64,000 bases of DNA from Streptomyces sp. NBC_01306 (GCF_026340465.1 NZ_JAPEPC010000001.1:5399001-5463000), one strand, 5' to 3'; shown: positions 26,236 through 35,095, numbered from the stretch's first letter. The notes: a model not told the origin generated them from the letters alone. Translations and numbers: made by a program.

Positions 26236-27106
26236 CCGACCCGGTCCCGGGGCGGGCCGGACCGTTACGGTCCGGCTCTGCCCCGGAGACGGCCTGTCCG
26301 CCGGGTACAGTCGCCGCTTCGAACGCGGGCTCCGCGTCGAAGGCCGCGCGCCGGGTCGCCCGGCGCAGCGCCTTCAGGACGGTCGAGCCGACGATCAGGG
26401 TCAGGACGACGGTGACGGCCGCCCGTCCCAGGTCCCAGCCGAGCGAAGTGGCCGCGCAGTACGCGAAGAAGCGCGTCAGATTCGCCCCGACGGCGTCACC
26501 GGGATGGAAGGAGATCCCGGTGGAGAGACCGCCGATGTACGTCCAGCCCTGCAGGTTCATGACCGTGCCGTACGCGAACGCCGCCGCGCACCCGTATCCG
26601 GCGAGCATCAGCAACTCGGCCCGCCCGCGCAGCCGCCGGGCGCCCGGCAGCAGTCCGGCGCCCATCGTGAACCAGCCCATCGCCAGCATCTGGAAGGGCA
26701 TCCACGGCCCGACCCCGCCGGTCAGCAGGGCGGAGGCGAACATGGTGACCGAGCCGAGCACGAAGCCGAATCCGGGCCCCAGCACCCGCCCGCTCAGCAC
26801 CATCAGGAAGAACATCGGCTCAAGTCCCGCCGTGCCCGCGCCGAGCGGGCGCAGCGCGGCGCCGACCGCCGCCAGCACACCGAGCATCGCCACCGCCTTC
26901 GCGTCGAGACCGGCGTCGGCGATGGTCGCCACCACCACGGCCACCAGCAGCGGAAGCAGCGCGGCGAACAGCCACGGGGCGTCCTGCGAGTGCGCGAGCC
27001 CGGACGCGGAGTCGGCGAGCAGCGGCCAGCCGAAGGCGAACACCCCGATCACCGTGATCAGGACGAGCGCGGCGACCGAACGGGGCCCGAGCCCGATGGC
27101 CCTCAC
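26219..27106 (-). CDS. ECF transporter substrate-binding (S) component, CbrT-like
   Basis: 295 aa integral membrane protein with about six to seven helices and a disordered tail (about residues 255-295). It is the last gene of an operon with EcfT and a double EcfA, its start overlapping the EcfA stop by 4 bp. A cobalamin riboswitch controls the operon, so the best guess is a corrinoid-specific S component. The second half has the conserved PFQMLAMGWFTMGAGLLPGARR stretch (key: MLAMGW, GAGLLPG). Confidence 0.85.
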   Translation of the reverse strand: MRAIGLGPRSVAALVLITVIGVFAFGWPLLADSASGLAHSQDAPWLFAALLPLLVAVVVATIADAGLDAKAVAMLGVLAAVGAALRPLGAGTAGLEPMFFLMVLSGRVLGPGFGFVLGSVTMFASALLTGGVGPWMPFQMLAMGWFTMGAGLLPGARRLRGRAELLMLAGYGCAAAFAYGTVMNLQGWTYIGGLSTGISFHPGDAVGANLTRFFAYCAATSLGWDLGRAAVTVVLTLIVGSTVLKALRRATRRAAFDAEPAFEAATVPGGQAVSGAEPDRNGPARPGTGSATAAE

Positions 27107-28704
27107 AGCGCCTCCCGCACCTGGGCCACCGTGAGCCAGTCCTGCGGCGCCAGGATCTTCGAGACCTGCGGCGCGAAGGACGGCGACGAGACCACCACCT
27201 CCGGCGTCGGCCCGTCCGCGACGATCTCGCCGTCGGCCAGGATGACGACCCGGTGGGCGAGTTCGGCGGCCAGTTCCACGTCATGAGTGGCGAGCACGAT
27301 GGCGTGCCCGTCCCGGGCCAGCGCGCGCAGCACCCCGACCAGCCGGCCCTTCGCCGCGTAGTCCAGGCCGCGTGTCGGCTCGTCGAGCAGCAGCAGCGGG
27401 GGGCGCCCGGTCAGCACGATCGCCAGCGCCAGCGCGAGGCGCTGCCCTTCGGAGAGATCACGCGGATGGACGGAGTCGGGGAGGCCGGGGAGCAGCTCGG
27501 AGACGAGAGCGCGGCAGCTGCCGGGGTCGGCGCCCGCGTCCGCGTCGGCCGCCGCGCACTCGGCGGCGACCGTGTCCGCGTACAGCAGATCGCGCGGCTC
27601 CTGCGGTACGAGCCCGACCCGGCGGATCATCTCGCGCGGCGGGGTCCGGTGCGGGGTGCTGCCGCCGACCTGTACCGACCCGGACGACGGCTCGTGCATC
27701 CCGACGAGCGTGCCGAGCAGTGTGGACTTTCCGGCGCCGTTACGGCCCATCAGAGCGACTGTCTCGCCGGGGTGCACCGAGAGGGAGATCTGCCGCAGCG
27801 CCTCGATCCGCCCGCGCCGCAGACCGAGCCGGTCCGCGATGGCGACCGGTCCTGCGGGCGGCGGAGCGGGCGGGTCCGTGCGGACCCGGCCGTCCAGCCG
27901 CTCGCGCAGCGCCGCGGCGCGGCGCCTGGCGTCCCGTACGGACAGCGGCAGCGGATCCCAGCCCGCCAGCCTGCCCAGCGCCACGACCGGCGGGAACACC
28001 GGGGACACCGCCATCACATCGGCGGGCGCCCCCATGACCGGCGCCTCGCCGGGACCGGGCAGCAGGATCACCTGGTCCGCGTACTGCACCACCCGCTCCA
28101 GCCGGTGCTCGGCCATCAGCACGGTCGTGCCCAGGTCGTGCACCAGCCGCTGGAGGACGGCCAGCACCTCTTCGGCGGCTGCCGGGTCCAGTGCGGACGT
28201 CGGTTCGTCGAGCACCAGCACCTTGGGGTGCGGGGTGAGCACGGAGCCGATCGCGACCCGCTGCTGCTGACCGCCGGAGAGCGTCGCGATCGGCCGGTCG
28301 CGCAGCTCGGTGAGGCCCAGCAGGTCGAGGGTCTCCTCCACCCGCCTGCGCATCACGTCCGGGGCGACCCCCAGCGACTCCATGCCGTACGCGAGTTCGT
28401 CCTCGACGGTGTCCGTCACGAAGTGGGCGAGCGGGTCCTGGCCCACCGTGCCCACCAGGTCGGCGAGTTCGCGGGGTTTGTGGGTCCGGGTGTCCCGGCC
28501 GTCGACGGTGACCCGGCCGCGCAGCACCCCGCCCGTGAAGTGCGGCACCAGACCGGACACCGCACCGAGCAGTGTCGACTTGCCGACACCGGACGGGCCG
28601 ACGAGCAGCACCAGCTCGCCTTCGGGCACAGTCAGGTCGACCCCCTGGACGGCGGGCTCCCGGGCATCGGCGTAGGTGACCGACACCTGCTCGAACCGGA
28701 TCAC
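27103..28704 (-). CDS. energy-coupling ABC ATPase with two fused EcfA domains
   Basis: 533 aa with two complete nucleotide-binding domains. The first has Walker A GPSGVGKST, signature LSGGQQQR and Walker B VLVLDEPTSAL. The second has GRNGAGKST, a modified signature LSEGQRLALA and LLLLDEPTRGL. In single proteins this replaces the EcfA1/EcfA2 heterodimer that powers ECF transporters. ATGA overlap with the EcfT gene upstream and the S gene downstream shows tight translational coupling. Confidence 0.93.
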   Translation of the reverse strand: MIRFEQVSVTYADAREPAVQGVDLTVPEGELVLLVGPSGVGKSTLLGAVSGLVPHFTGGVLRGRVTVDGRDTRTHKPRELADLVGTVGQDPLAHFVTDTVEDELAYGMESLGVAPDVMRRRVEETLDLLGLTELRDRPIATLSGGQQQRVAIGSVLTPHPKVLVLDEPTSALDPAAAEEVLAVLQRLVHDLGTTVLMAEHRLERVVQYADQVILLPGPGEAPVMGAPADVMAVSPVFPPVVALGRLAGWDPLPLSVRDARRRAAALRERLDGRVRTDPPAPPPAGPVAIADRLGLRRGRIEALRQISLSVHPGETVALMGRNGAGKSTLLGTLVGMHEPSSGSVQVGGSTPHRTPPREMIRRVGLVPQEPRDLLYADTVAAECAAADADAGADPGSCRALVSELLPGLPDSVHPRDLSEGQRLALALAIVLTGRPPLLLLDEPTRGLDYAAKGRLVGVLRALARDGHAIVLATHDVELAAELAHRVVILADGEIVADGPTPEVVVSSPSFAPQVSKILAPQDWLTVAQVREAL

Positions 28705-29927
28705 TTACACCCTCCTCCTTCTCGGTACGGGGGCTGTGGGACGGGGGCCTGCGGTACGGGAATCCGCGGCGCCGGGTCCACCGGCGCGGGGCCCTTCGCC
28801 CCGGGCGCTTTCGTCATGGTCGCCTTCCGCACGGGCGCTTCCGGTACGGGTGCCACGAAGGCCGGGACCAGCCCGATCAGCACGGCAGCCGCGGGCCACA
28901 GCGGCAGCACCGGTGCGACCAGCGGGACCACACCGGGGTGCAGAGCCGTCGCGTCGCGTCCGCTCGCCCAGATCATCAGCGCCGCCACCGCGATCCCCGA
29001 CCCCGCGACCAGCCAGGCGCGCGGGCCCCAGCGGTCCGGCCGGTAGCGCGTCCGCACGGAGCGGCGGCCGCCCAGCCTGAGCCCGGCCAGCGCGGCCAGC
29101 AGCCCCACGCCGAGCACCGGCAGACCGTACGAGGCGCCCTCGGCGGCGAGCAGGCCGTACGTCCCCGCGCAGACCCCGAGCAGCCCGCCGAGCGTCAGCA
29201 CGGTCGTGGTGTGCCGGACCGCACGCGGCACCTGCGCCGTTCTGCCGTACCCGCGCGCGTCCATCGAGGCCGCCACGGCGACCGACCGCTCCAGCGCGCC
29301 TTCCAGCACCGGCAGTCCGATCTGCAGGACCGCCCTGACCCCACCGGTGGGACGGCCGCGCAGCCGCCGCGCGGTCCGCAGCCGCACCACGTCGGCGACC
29401 ATGTTCGGTGCGAAGGTCATCGCGACGACGACCGCCACCCCGACCTCGTACAGGGCGCCCGGCAGTGACTTGAGGAGCCGGGCCGGGTTGGCGAGCGCGT
29501 TGGCCGCGCCCACACAGATCAGCAGGGTGGCCAGCTTGGCGCCGTCGTACAGCGCGAACACCAGCTGCTCCGCCGTCACCCGGCCGCCGATCCGGACCCC
29601 CTGCGCCCAGTGCGGCAGCGGGAGTTCCGGCAGCGTGAACAGTGTGTGCGAGCCGGGGACCGGGGAACCGAGCACGACCGAGAACATCAGCCGGATGCCG
29701 ATGACGAACAGCCCGAGCCGCACGAACGTGCCGTACGAGCGGGCCCACGGCGCGTCCGTGCGCCGGGCCGCCACCACATAGCCCGCCACGCCCACCAGCA
29801 GGCCGAGCAGCAGCGGGTTGGTCGTGCGGGACGCGGCGGTGGCGAGCCCGAGGGCCCACAGCCACCAGGCCCCCGCGTGCAGGGCGTTGCTGCGGCCGAC
29901 GGCAGGGGCGCGGAGTGACACCGTCAT
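28701..29927 (-). CDS. ECF transporter transmembrane (T) component
   Basis: 408 aa, longer than typical EcfT because of extra C-terminal helices and a Pro-rich tail (VPQAPVPQPP). The CbiQ-like core has the two coupling-helix signatures with Ala-Arg-Gly: SMDARGYGRT (canonical second motif) and RTARRLRGRPT (first). It couples the ATPase to the S component. Start ATG overlaps the TGA of the upstream gene (ATGA). Confidence 0.9.
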   Translation of the reverse strand: MTVSLRAPAVGRSNALHAGAWWLWALGLATAASRTTNPLLLGLLVGVAGYVVAARRTDAPWARSYGTFVRLGLFVIGIRLMFSVVLGSPVPGSHTLFTLPELPLPHWAQGVRIGGRVTAEQLVFALYDGAKLATLLICVGAANALANPARLLKSLPGALYEVGVAVVVAMTFAPNMVADVVRLRTARRLRGRPTGGVRAVLQIGLPVLEGALERSVAVAASMDARGYGRTAQVPRAVRHTTTVLTLGGLLGVCAGTYGLLAAEGASYGLPVLGVGLLAALAGLRLGGRRSVRTRYRPDRWGPRAWLVAGSGIAVAALMIWASGRDATALHPGVVPLVAPVLPLWPAAAVLIGLVPAFVAPVPEAPVRKATMTKAPGAKGPAPVDPAPRIPVPQAPVPQPPYREGGGCK

Positions 29928-30637
29928 CCGCTGTTGCGCCTGCGGCGCGCCTGCCACACACCGGCCGCGCCGAGTACGACCACCGCGGCGACCCCGCCGA
30001 CGAGCCCTGCGGACGGCCCGCCGCTGTCGTTCTGCGGGGCGCTGTCGGTCCGCCGCTCGTGGCCGCCGCCCTTCTGGGTCCCCGAGACCTGATCGCCGCA
30101 GCCGGTCCGGGGGAAGCCCGCGATCGAGCAGAGCAGCGCGTCGCTGTTGTAGCGCAGCGGCCGGGCGACGGCGGCGAGCGCCTCCGCGCTGGTCGCGTCC
30201 CCGCCGACCCGCGCGCACACGGTGCGCTCGGCCGGCGGCTTCTCGCCGTCCGGAGCGTCGGCCGCCGTACCGAAGTCGATGACCAGCGCGATCCGCTTGG
30301 AGCCGCCCTTCGCCGGGGTCTTCGCGCAGATGCCGTCGAAGGTGGGGGGACCGCCGTGCGCCGGGACGCGCGGCTTGCTCGCGTCCTGGGAGTCCGCGCT
30401 GACGGCGAACCGGAAACCCTGTACGTCCCCGTCGGCGGGCCGGGCCGTCGACGGGCCCTGGGTGGCGTACTGCCAGCCGCTGCCCGAGCGGTCCCAGAAC
30501 GACCAGTACCGGTAGCCGGCGGCCTGCGCGGGAGCGGCGCCGAACGCGGTGAGTGCGGCGCCCACCGCGACGGCCAGGGCCATCAGCCGGACGGAACCGG
30601 TCCGCACGGGGTGCTCACGGGGTATCGGGCGGCGCAT
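29924..30637 (-). CDS. SCO2322-family exported protein with C-terminal anchor
   Basis: 237 aa. Signal peptide (ALAVAVGAALTAFGAAPAQA), a mature beta-rich domain opening with YRYWSFWDRSGSGWQYAT, and a C-terminal membrane helix (LVGGVAAVVVLGAAGVW) followed by RRRR. This is the family I know as SCO2322, always beside an ECF transporter and a squalene-cyclase-like protein in streptomycetes. No biochemical function is established. Position in the operon suggests a surface partner in substrate capture. Confidence 0.85.
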   Translation of the reverse strand: MRRPIPREHPVRTGSVRLMALAVAVGAALTAFGAAPAQAAGYRYWSFWDRSGSGWQYATQGPSTARPADGDVQGFRFAVSADSQDASKPRVPAHGGPPTFDGICAKTPAKGGSKRIALVIDFGTAADAPDGEKPPAERTVCARVGGDATSAEALAAVARPLRYNSDALLCSIAGFPRTGCGDQVSGTQKGGGHERRTDSAPQNDSGGPSAGLVGGVAAVVVLGAAGVWQARRRRNSG

Positions 30638-31833
30638 CAGCGCTGCCGCTTCCTGCCGCGCATGCTGAGCAGGAAGCCGATGCCGAGTCCGGCGACCAGG
30701 CCGATACCGATGATCCACCAGACGCTGAAGCCCGAGCTGTCGCTGTCCTTCTTCGAGTCGGCGGCCTGCACCGAACCGGCGGGGGCGGGGCCGGTCGCGT
30801 TGAGCTGCTTGACCAGGTCCGCGCCGCCGAAGTCGTGCGGGTCGATACCGTTCGCACGGGCCGCGAAGATCAGCTGGGCGTACGCGGCGGGGCCGCTCTG
30901 CCTGGCCCATCCCGCAGAGTGCTGCTCCAGCCATGCGAGGGGCTGCCTGGCCTGCGCGATGAGGCCGTCGGCGCCGAGCGCGGTCACCGCGTCGGCGGTG
31001 TTGCCGTAGTCGGGCTGGTCCTCGGCGCCCGGCATCGCGGACTTCAGATAGGCCTTCCCCGCGGTCGCCCCGGCGAGGTAGGTGGCGCCGTTGTGCGCGG
31101 CCTGGGCGGGAGTCGAGGCGTTCAGACAGCCGGTGCCGCCGACGTCCTTGCCGCCGGGGCCCGGTGCCAGACCGGCGCCCAGCGCGCCCAGTACGGCGGC
31201 GCCCGTCGCGTCGGCGTTCGCGTACAGCTTCCCGGACTTCTTGTCGGGCTGGTACGCGAATCCGCCGCCGCCCTCCTTGGCGTCGCACGGGATCGAGAGC
31301 GAGACCAGCACCTTCTTGGCACCGGCGGTCGGCTCCCCGGCCGCGGCGAGCGCGCCGATCACCACGGATGTGGAGTTCGCGTCGCTCGGGCCGCCCGGGT
31401 TGTAGCTCCAGCCGCCGTCCTTGCCCGCCACCGACTTCAGCCAGCCGGCGCCCTTCTTCACAGCGGCGTCGTGCCCGCCGAGCGCCTTGAGCGCCTGCAC
31501 GGCGGCCGCGGTGGCGTTGGTGTCCAGGAGTTCCTTCTCGCCGCACGGCTTCGTCACGTCGGCGCGGAAGGAGGTGAAGGCGCCGTTGGCGCACTGCTGG
31601 CCGGTCAGCCAGTCGACGGCTTTCGCGGCGGGCCGGACCCCGGTGGCGTCCTGCGCGATCAGCGCGAGGGACTGCCGCCAGACTCCGTCGTACTTGGGGT
31701 CCGTCCTGCCGTACAGGCCGGAGGGGAGCACCGGGGACGGCGAGGGCGACGGCGAGGCGAAGGCCGTGGGCGCAGCGGCCGCGCAGAGCACGGCGGATAC
31801 GGCGAGCGCGGTGGCGCTGCGGCGAAGGATCAT
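30637..31833 (-). CDS. exported alpha/alpha-toroid (prenyltransferase/squalene oxidase repeat) protein
   Basis: 398 aa. Signal peptide to about residue 27, then repeated QxxxxGAF/GGW units (GQQCANGAFTSF, AGKDGGWSYNPGGP, GGGGFAYQPD) typical of the alpha6/alpha6 barrel shared by terpene cyclases and by the cobalamin carriers intrinsic factor and transcobalamin. It lacks a DCTAE or DxDD catalytic motif. A C-terminal membrane helix (WWIIGIGLVAGLGIGFLLS) and a basic tail anchor it outside the membrane. First gene of the ECF operon, directly under a cobalamin riboswitch, so I infer a corrinoid-binding role. RBS GGAGAGG. Confidence 0.85.
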   Translation of the reverse strand: MILRRSATALAVSAVLCAAAAPTAFASPSPSPSPVLPSGLYGRTDPKYDGVWRQSLALIAQDATGVRPAAKAVDWLTGQQCANGAFTSFRADVTKPCGEKELLDTNATAAAVQALKALGGHDAAVKKGAGWLKSVAGKDGGWSYNPGGPSDANSTSVVIGALAAAGEPTAGAKKVLVSLSIPCDAKEGGGGFAYQPDKKSGKLYANADATGAAVLGALGAGLAPGPGGKDVGGTGCLNASTPAQAAHNGATYLAGATAGKAYLKSAMPGAEDQPDYGNTADAVTALGADGLIAQARQPLAWLEQHSAGWARQSGPAAYAQLIFAARANGIDPHDFGGADLVKQLNATGPAPAGSVQAADSKKDSDSSGFSVWWIIGIGLVAGLGIGFLLSMRGRKRQR

Positions 31834-31924
31834 GGCGGCGGGGCCTCTCCTGCGGGGGGCCGGGACACGGGCCCGCTCAGGCACCGGGGCTCCGGCTCCG
31901 TATACCTCGACGGTGCCGGCCACC

Positions 31925-32105
31925 GGGGGCTTCCGGTGGCACGAGCCGGTCACTTCCGTACAGGGCGGTCCGGCTCACCGCCAGGGCGGCGGTTCACGGA
32001 CGGGGCCTCCCCCGGTCGAGCGGAGCCGAGAGCTTGGGGAAGGGGTCAGCGCCGGAGTTGCACCGGCTTCCCCCTGTGCGGGTGTGATGACGACCGTCTT
32101 ACTGT
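31925..32105 (-). promoter_or_regulatory. cobalamin riboswitch
   Basis: On the minus strand the leader contains the core GGGGGAAGCCGGTGCAACT followed by CCGGCGCTGACCCC. That is the P3/P4 signature GGAA-GCCGGTG-N3-A/C-TCCGGC of cobalamin riboswitches. Further on comes GTGAACCGCC...GGCGGTGAGCCGGA, the P6 to B12-box side. Near the 3' end gccaccggaagcccccggtggc can form a switching hairpin. Repression by adenosylcobalamin is the usual effect. A palindromic insertion interrupts the element (see findings). Boundaries are approximate. Confidence 0.8.
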
Positions 32106-32108
32106 ACC

Positions 32109-32138
32109 GGCCGCCCCCGGGCGCCTTCGGGGGCGGCC
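32109..32138 (-). terminator. hairpin between flotillin operon and riboswitch
   Basis: Perfect 10-bp arms ggccgccccc / gggggcggcc with a 10-nt loop; no T-run. It probably backs up the stronger terminator next to it. Confidence 0.55.
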
Positions 32139-32147
32139 AGGGGAAAC

Positions 32148-32187
32148 GGACGGCGGCGCACCCGCTGAACCGGGTGCGCCGCCGTCC
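32148..32187 (-). terminator. strong terminator of the flotillin operon
   Basis: Perfect 17-bp stem (ggacggcggcgcacccg and complement) with a 6-nt loop, followed on the minus strand by GTTTCC. It begins 46 bp after the flotillin stop codon. Confidence 0.8.
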
Positions 32188-32232
32188 GTACTCGTCGTTC
32201 TCGTCCCTGAAGCCCGGAGGCTGTGGACGGTC

Positions 32233-33417
32233 CTACTTGATGTCGATCGGCCCGTTGTCGCCGTTGTCCTTGCCGGACTTCCCGCCGAGGTAGCGCTGGA
32301 TCTCCGCGCCCCGGCCGCCCTGGTGGGCGTCGTCGTCCTGCGCGCCCAGGTTCTTCCGTACCGAGTCGAGGATCGTCAGGCCCTGGCCCACCAGACCGGC
32401 CGCGATCTCGCCGAGGCCGTCCGCGCCGTTGAGCACGTTGACATTGGCGCCCGCGAGGCCGGACGCGGCCTCCTTGACGATCTGCGGGAGCTGGTCGATC
32501 AGCATCCGGTCGAGCGCCACCCGGTCGTACGAAGCGGCAGCCGCGGCCTGGATCTTCATCCGTTCGGCCTCGGCCACGGCCAGCACCCTGATGCGCTCCG
32601 CGTCGGCCTCGGCGGGCTTCACGATCTCGGCGACCAGCTGCTGCTGGCGCAACTGGGCGGCGCGCTCGGCCAGTTCGGTCTGGGCCGCGAGCACCTCCTG
32701 CTGCGCGTGCGCCTGGGCGAGCGGGCCGGCCTGGGCGGCCTGCGCCTGCGCCCGGTCCACCTCCGCCGAGTACTGCGCCTGTACGACGGCGGTCTGCCGC
32801 TGGTACTCGGCCTGGTTACGGGTGGCTTCCTGCTGCGCCTCCACGGACTGCTGGGTCGCCTGCGCCTGGGCGATCTGCGCCTGCCGCTGGATGGCCGCCG
32901 TGTGCGGGGCGGACATGGCCGCGATATAGCCGGTCTCGCCGTCGTCGATCGACTGGATCTGGAGCGAGTCCACGATCAGACCGATCTTGGCCATCTCCGT
33001 CTTGGAGGTCTCCAGCACCTCCGTGGCGAGCTTCTGCCGCTCGGTGACGATCTCCTCGACGGTCATCGAGCCGATGATCGAGCGCAGATGGCCGGAGAAG
33101 ATCCGGCCGGTCAGCACCGACATCTGGTCCTGGTCGGAGAGGAAGCGCTGGCCGGCGTTGACGATGCTCTCCGTGTCGTTGCCGACCTTGAACGCGATGA
33201 CGGCCCGCACCGTCAGCACGATGCCCTGCCGGGTCACACAGGTCTCGGCGACCTCCGCCTCGCACATCGCCAGCGTCAGGAAGCGGGTCTTGCGGAAGAC
33301 CGGAAGTACGAACTTGCCGTGGCCGGTCACGACCCTGAAGGGCGCACCGCCCAGACCACGCCTGCCTCCGGAGATGAGCATGGCCTCGTCCGGCGCTGGA
33401 ACGCGATAACCCAACAT
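32233..33417 (-). CDS. SPFH domain / flotillin-like protein
   Basis: 394 aa. The PHB/SPFH domain (about residues 5-200, with VTRQGIVLTVRAVIAFKVG and SMTVEEIVTERQKLA) is followed by a long Ala/Gln/Glu coiled coil (QAQIAQAQATQQSVEAQQEA, RAQAQAAQAG) and a short C-terminal region. Flotillins scaffold membrane microdomains. There is no N-terminal membrane helix, so attachment is probably through a hydrophobic hairpin. RBS AGGAGACCAAGG. Eleven bp after the small upstream gene, hence an operon. Confidence 0.9.
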   Translation of the reverse strand: MLGYRVPAPDEAMLISGGRRGLGGAPFRVVTGHGKFVLPVFRKTRFLTLAMCEAEVAETCVTRQGIVLTVRAVIAFKVGNDTESIVNAGQRFLSDQDQMSVLTGRIFSGHLRSIIGSMTVEEIVTERQKLATEVLETSKTEMAKIGLIVDSLQIQSIDDGETGYIAAMSAPHTAAIQRQAQIAQAQATQQSVEAQQEATRNQAEYQRQTAVVQAQYSAEVDRAQAQAAQAGPLAQAHAQQEVLAAQTELAERAAQLRQQQLVAEIVKPAEADAERIRVLAVAEAERMKIQAAAAASYDRVALDRMLIDQLPQIVKEAASGLAGANVNVLNGADGLGEIAAGLVGQGLTILDSVRKNLGAQDDDAHQGGRGAEIQRYLGGKSGKDNGDNGPIDIK

Positions 33418-33428
33418 CCTTGGTCTCC

Positions 33429-33689
33429 TTAGTCGGTGTCGCCGGGGTCGAGGGTCAGCGCATCCAGCGGATCCACGGGATCGGCCCACTCGATGACGTC
33501 GACCTGGCGAGTACCGCGGGATTCGATCACGAGCACTGTCGCCCCGTACGACAAGGGCTCCTGGGACCAGGCGAGAAAGGCTTCCCAGCCTCCTCTGACC
33601 TGGATCAGGACCTCACCGGGACCGGCGGATCCGCGCGTTGCCAGGATCAGCTTCCCCGTGCAGCCGATCACAGCCTCGTCCGGCGCCAT
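33429..33689 (-). CDS. NfeD-like small OB-fold protein, flotillin partner
   Basis: 86 aa, no membrane helix. The sequence GCTGKLILATRGSAGPGEVLIQV and YGATVLVIESRGTRQVDVIEW (key: G-x-G-E-V-x-V and V-V/I-x-S-x-G-T-x-V-x-V) resembles the soluble OB domain of NfeD proteins, which are almost always paired with flotillins. Truncation to the OB domain alone is notable. GAGGGGGG ten bases before ATG. Confidence 0.75.
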   Translation of the reverse strand: MAPDEAVIGCTGKLILATRGSAGPGEVLIQVRGGWEAFLAWSQEPLSYGATVLVIESRGTRQVDVIEWADPVDPLDALTLDPGDTD

Positions 33690-33746
33690 CGGCGGCCGCC
33701 CCCCTCGTGATGTGCGGTACTGAATGCATGACCCTAACGCTACTCC

Positions 33747-33772
33747 GACCAGCGGACTATCCTCCGCTGGTC
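33747..33772. promoter_or_regulatory. palindrome upstream of flotillin operon
   Basis: Perfect 10-bp arms gaccagcgga / tccgctggtc with a 6-bp spacer. It lies 58 bp upstream of the first operon start. On the minus strand it overlaps GATAGT, a fair -10 element, so it may be an operator. Confidence 0.5.
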
Positions 33773-33882
33773 CCGAGTTCGGCCGCGGGCGGGGAGCGGG
33801 TGGCATGCGGGCGGCGGGCCTGATCCGGCGTGGTCGCGGCCGCCTCGCGCGGGTGCCGGGAGGGCCGGGGCGTTGTTTCCCG

Positions 33883-34956
33883 CTATACCGCCATATAGGT
33901 CACGGGGTCACTGCCGGTGAGAGCTTCCGCCTGCCCCAGTTTCACCAGCCGCCGCAGATGGGCCTCGGCCTCCGAGACCGCGATGTTGCGTGAACCGTGC
34001 GGAATCTGCTCCCAGGGGCGGTTCCACTCCATCCGCTCGGCGATCTGCCAGAGGGTCTGCGGCTGGGCCAGCAGGGTCAGCAGGTCCCGGAGCCGGTCCT
34101 CGTGGTGGGCCAGCAACTCCCGTACCCGGGAGGCGGCGTCGGTGAAGGCGTACTGGTGGGCGGGGAGCACCTCGGCGGGGGCCAGCCGGCCGATCCGCTC
34201 CAGGGAGTCGAGGTAGTCGCCAAGGGGGTCCCCCTGCTCGAAGGGGGCCGAGAGGGGGTGGGGATCGGCGGCCGTGGTGTCGTCCCGGTCCTCGTAGAGC
34301 CCGATGTGCGGGGTGATGCCGGGCAGCAGGTGGTCGCCGGAGAAGAGCCGCCCGTTGCCCGGCCGGTTCGCCGGGTGCTCCTCGTCCAGATGGAGGCAGA
34401 CATGGCCGGGGGTGTGGCCGGGCGTCCAGATGGCGCGCAGTCGGCGGCCGGGCAGCGGCAGCAGGTCGCCGGGGACGATCTCACGGTCGGGTATGGCGGC
34501 CCGCAGCCCGGGGAGCGTCCGCATCCTGCCGGCGGCGCGGGCCCGGCGCAACGGTGCGAGGTGCTCGTCGGGCGCTCCGGCGGCGGCGAGTTTCCGGGTG
34601 AGGTACTCCAGCCAGACGGCCGGTTCGGCGCTGCGGGTGCGCTTGACGATCTCGGTGTCGGCGGCGTGCATGGCGAGCCAGGCCCCGGATGCCTCCCGCA
34701 CCTGGCCGGAGAGGCCGTGGTGGTCGGGGTGGTGGTGAGTGATGAGGACGCCGTGGATGTCCGCGACGGAGAGGGACAGCGCTGCCAGGCCCCCGGTCAG
34801 CGCGTCCCAGGAGGTGGGGTCGTCCCAGCCGGTGTCGATCAGTACGGGGCCGCTGTCCGTCTCGATGACGTGGACCAGGGTGTGGCCCAGAGGGTTGTCC
34901 GGAATCGGGACCTCGATGGACCAGACGCCTCCGCCGTGCTCGGTCACCTGCGCCAT
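33883..34956 (-). CDS. MBL-fold metallo-hydrolase
   Basis: 357 aa. Zinc ligands HHHPDHHG (the HxHxDH motif), a downstream GHTPGHVCLHL and GDHLLPGI are all in place. The C-terminal about 100 residues (TLWQIAERMEWNRPWE...HLRRLVKLGQAEAL) are the helical region of the LACTB2/glyoxalase II-like group that often hydrolyses thioesters. A perfect KstR-type box lies 54 bp upstream. A role as acyl-CoA or thioester hydrolase in side-chain catabolism is inference. ATG has GAGGA just upstream. Confidence 0.88.
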   Translation of the reverse strand: MAQVTEHGGGVWSIEVPIPDNPLGHTLVHVIETDSGPVLIDTGWDDPTSWDALTGGLAALSLSVADIHGVLITHHHPDHHGLSGQVREASGAWLAMHAADTEIVKRTRSAEPAVWLEYLTRKLAAAGAPDEHLAPLRRARAAGRMRTLPGLRAAIPDREIVPGDLLPLPGRRLRAIWTPGHTPGHVCLHLDEEHPANRPGNGRLFSGDHLLPGITPHIGLYEDRDDTTAADPHPLSAPFEQGDPLGDYLDSLERIGRLAPAEVLPAHQYAFTDAASRVRELLAHHEDRLRDLLTLLAQPQTLWQIAERMEWNRPWEQIPHGSRNIAVSEAEAHLRRLVKLGQAEALTGSDPVTYMAV

Positions 34957-35009
34957 GGCGTCCTCAACTCTCTTCCGGGGCACTGCCTTTGATCACGACT
35001 CACTATAAC

Positions 35010-35023
35010 TAGAACCGGTTCCA
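35010..35023. promoter_or_regulatory. KstR-type box (motif A), perfect
   Basis: TAGAACCGGTTCCA matches TNNAACNNGTTNNA at every fixed position. It is 54 bp upstream of the MBL gene and in the divergent promoter with the ALDH gene. Confidence 0.75.
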
Positions 35024-35095
35024 ATGACCCCGCAGGTTCTGCCGGGGCCGGTTCCGGTCGGTCACGGCGCTCTCCTGGGGGTTCCGGATGCGAAG

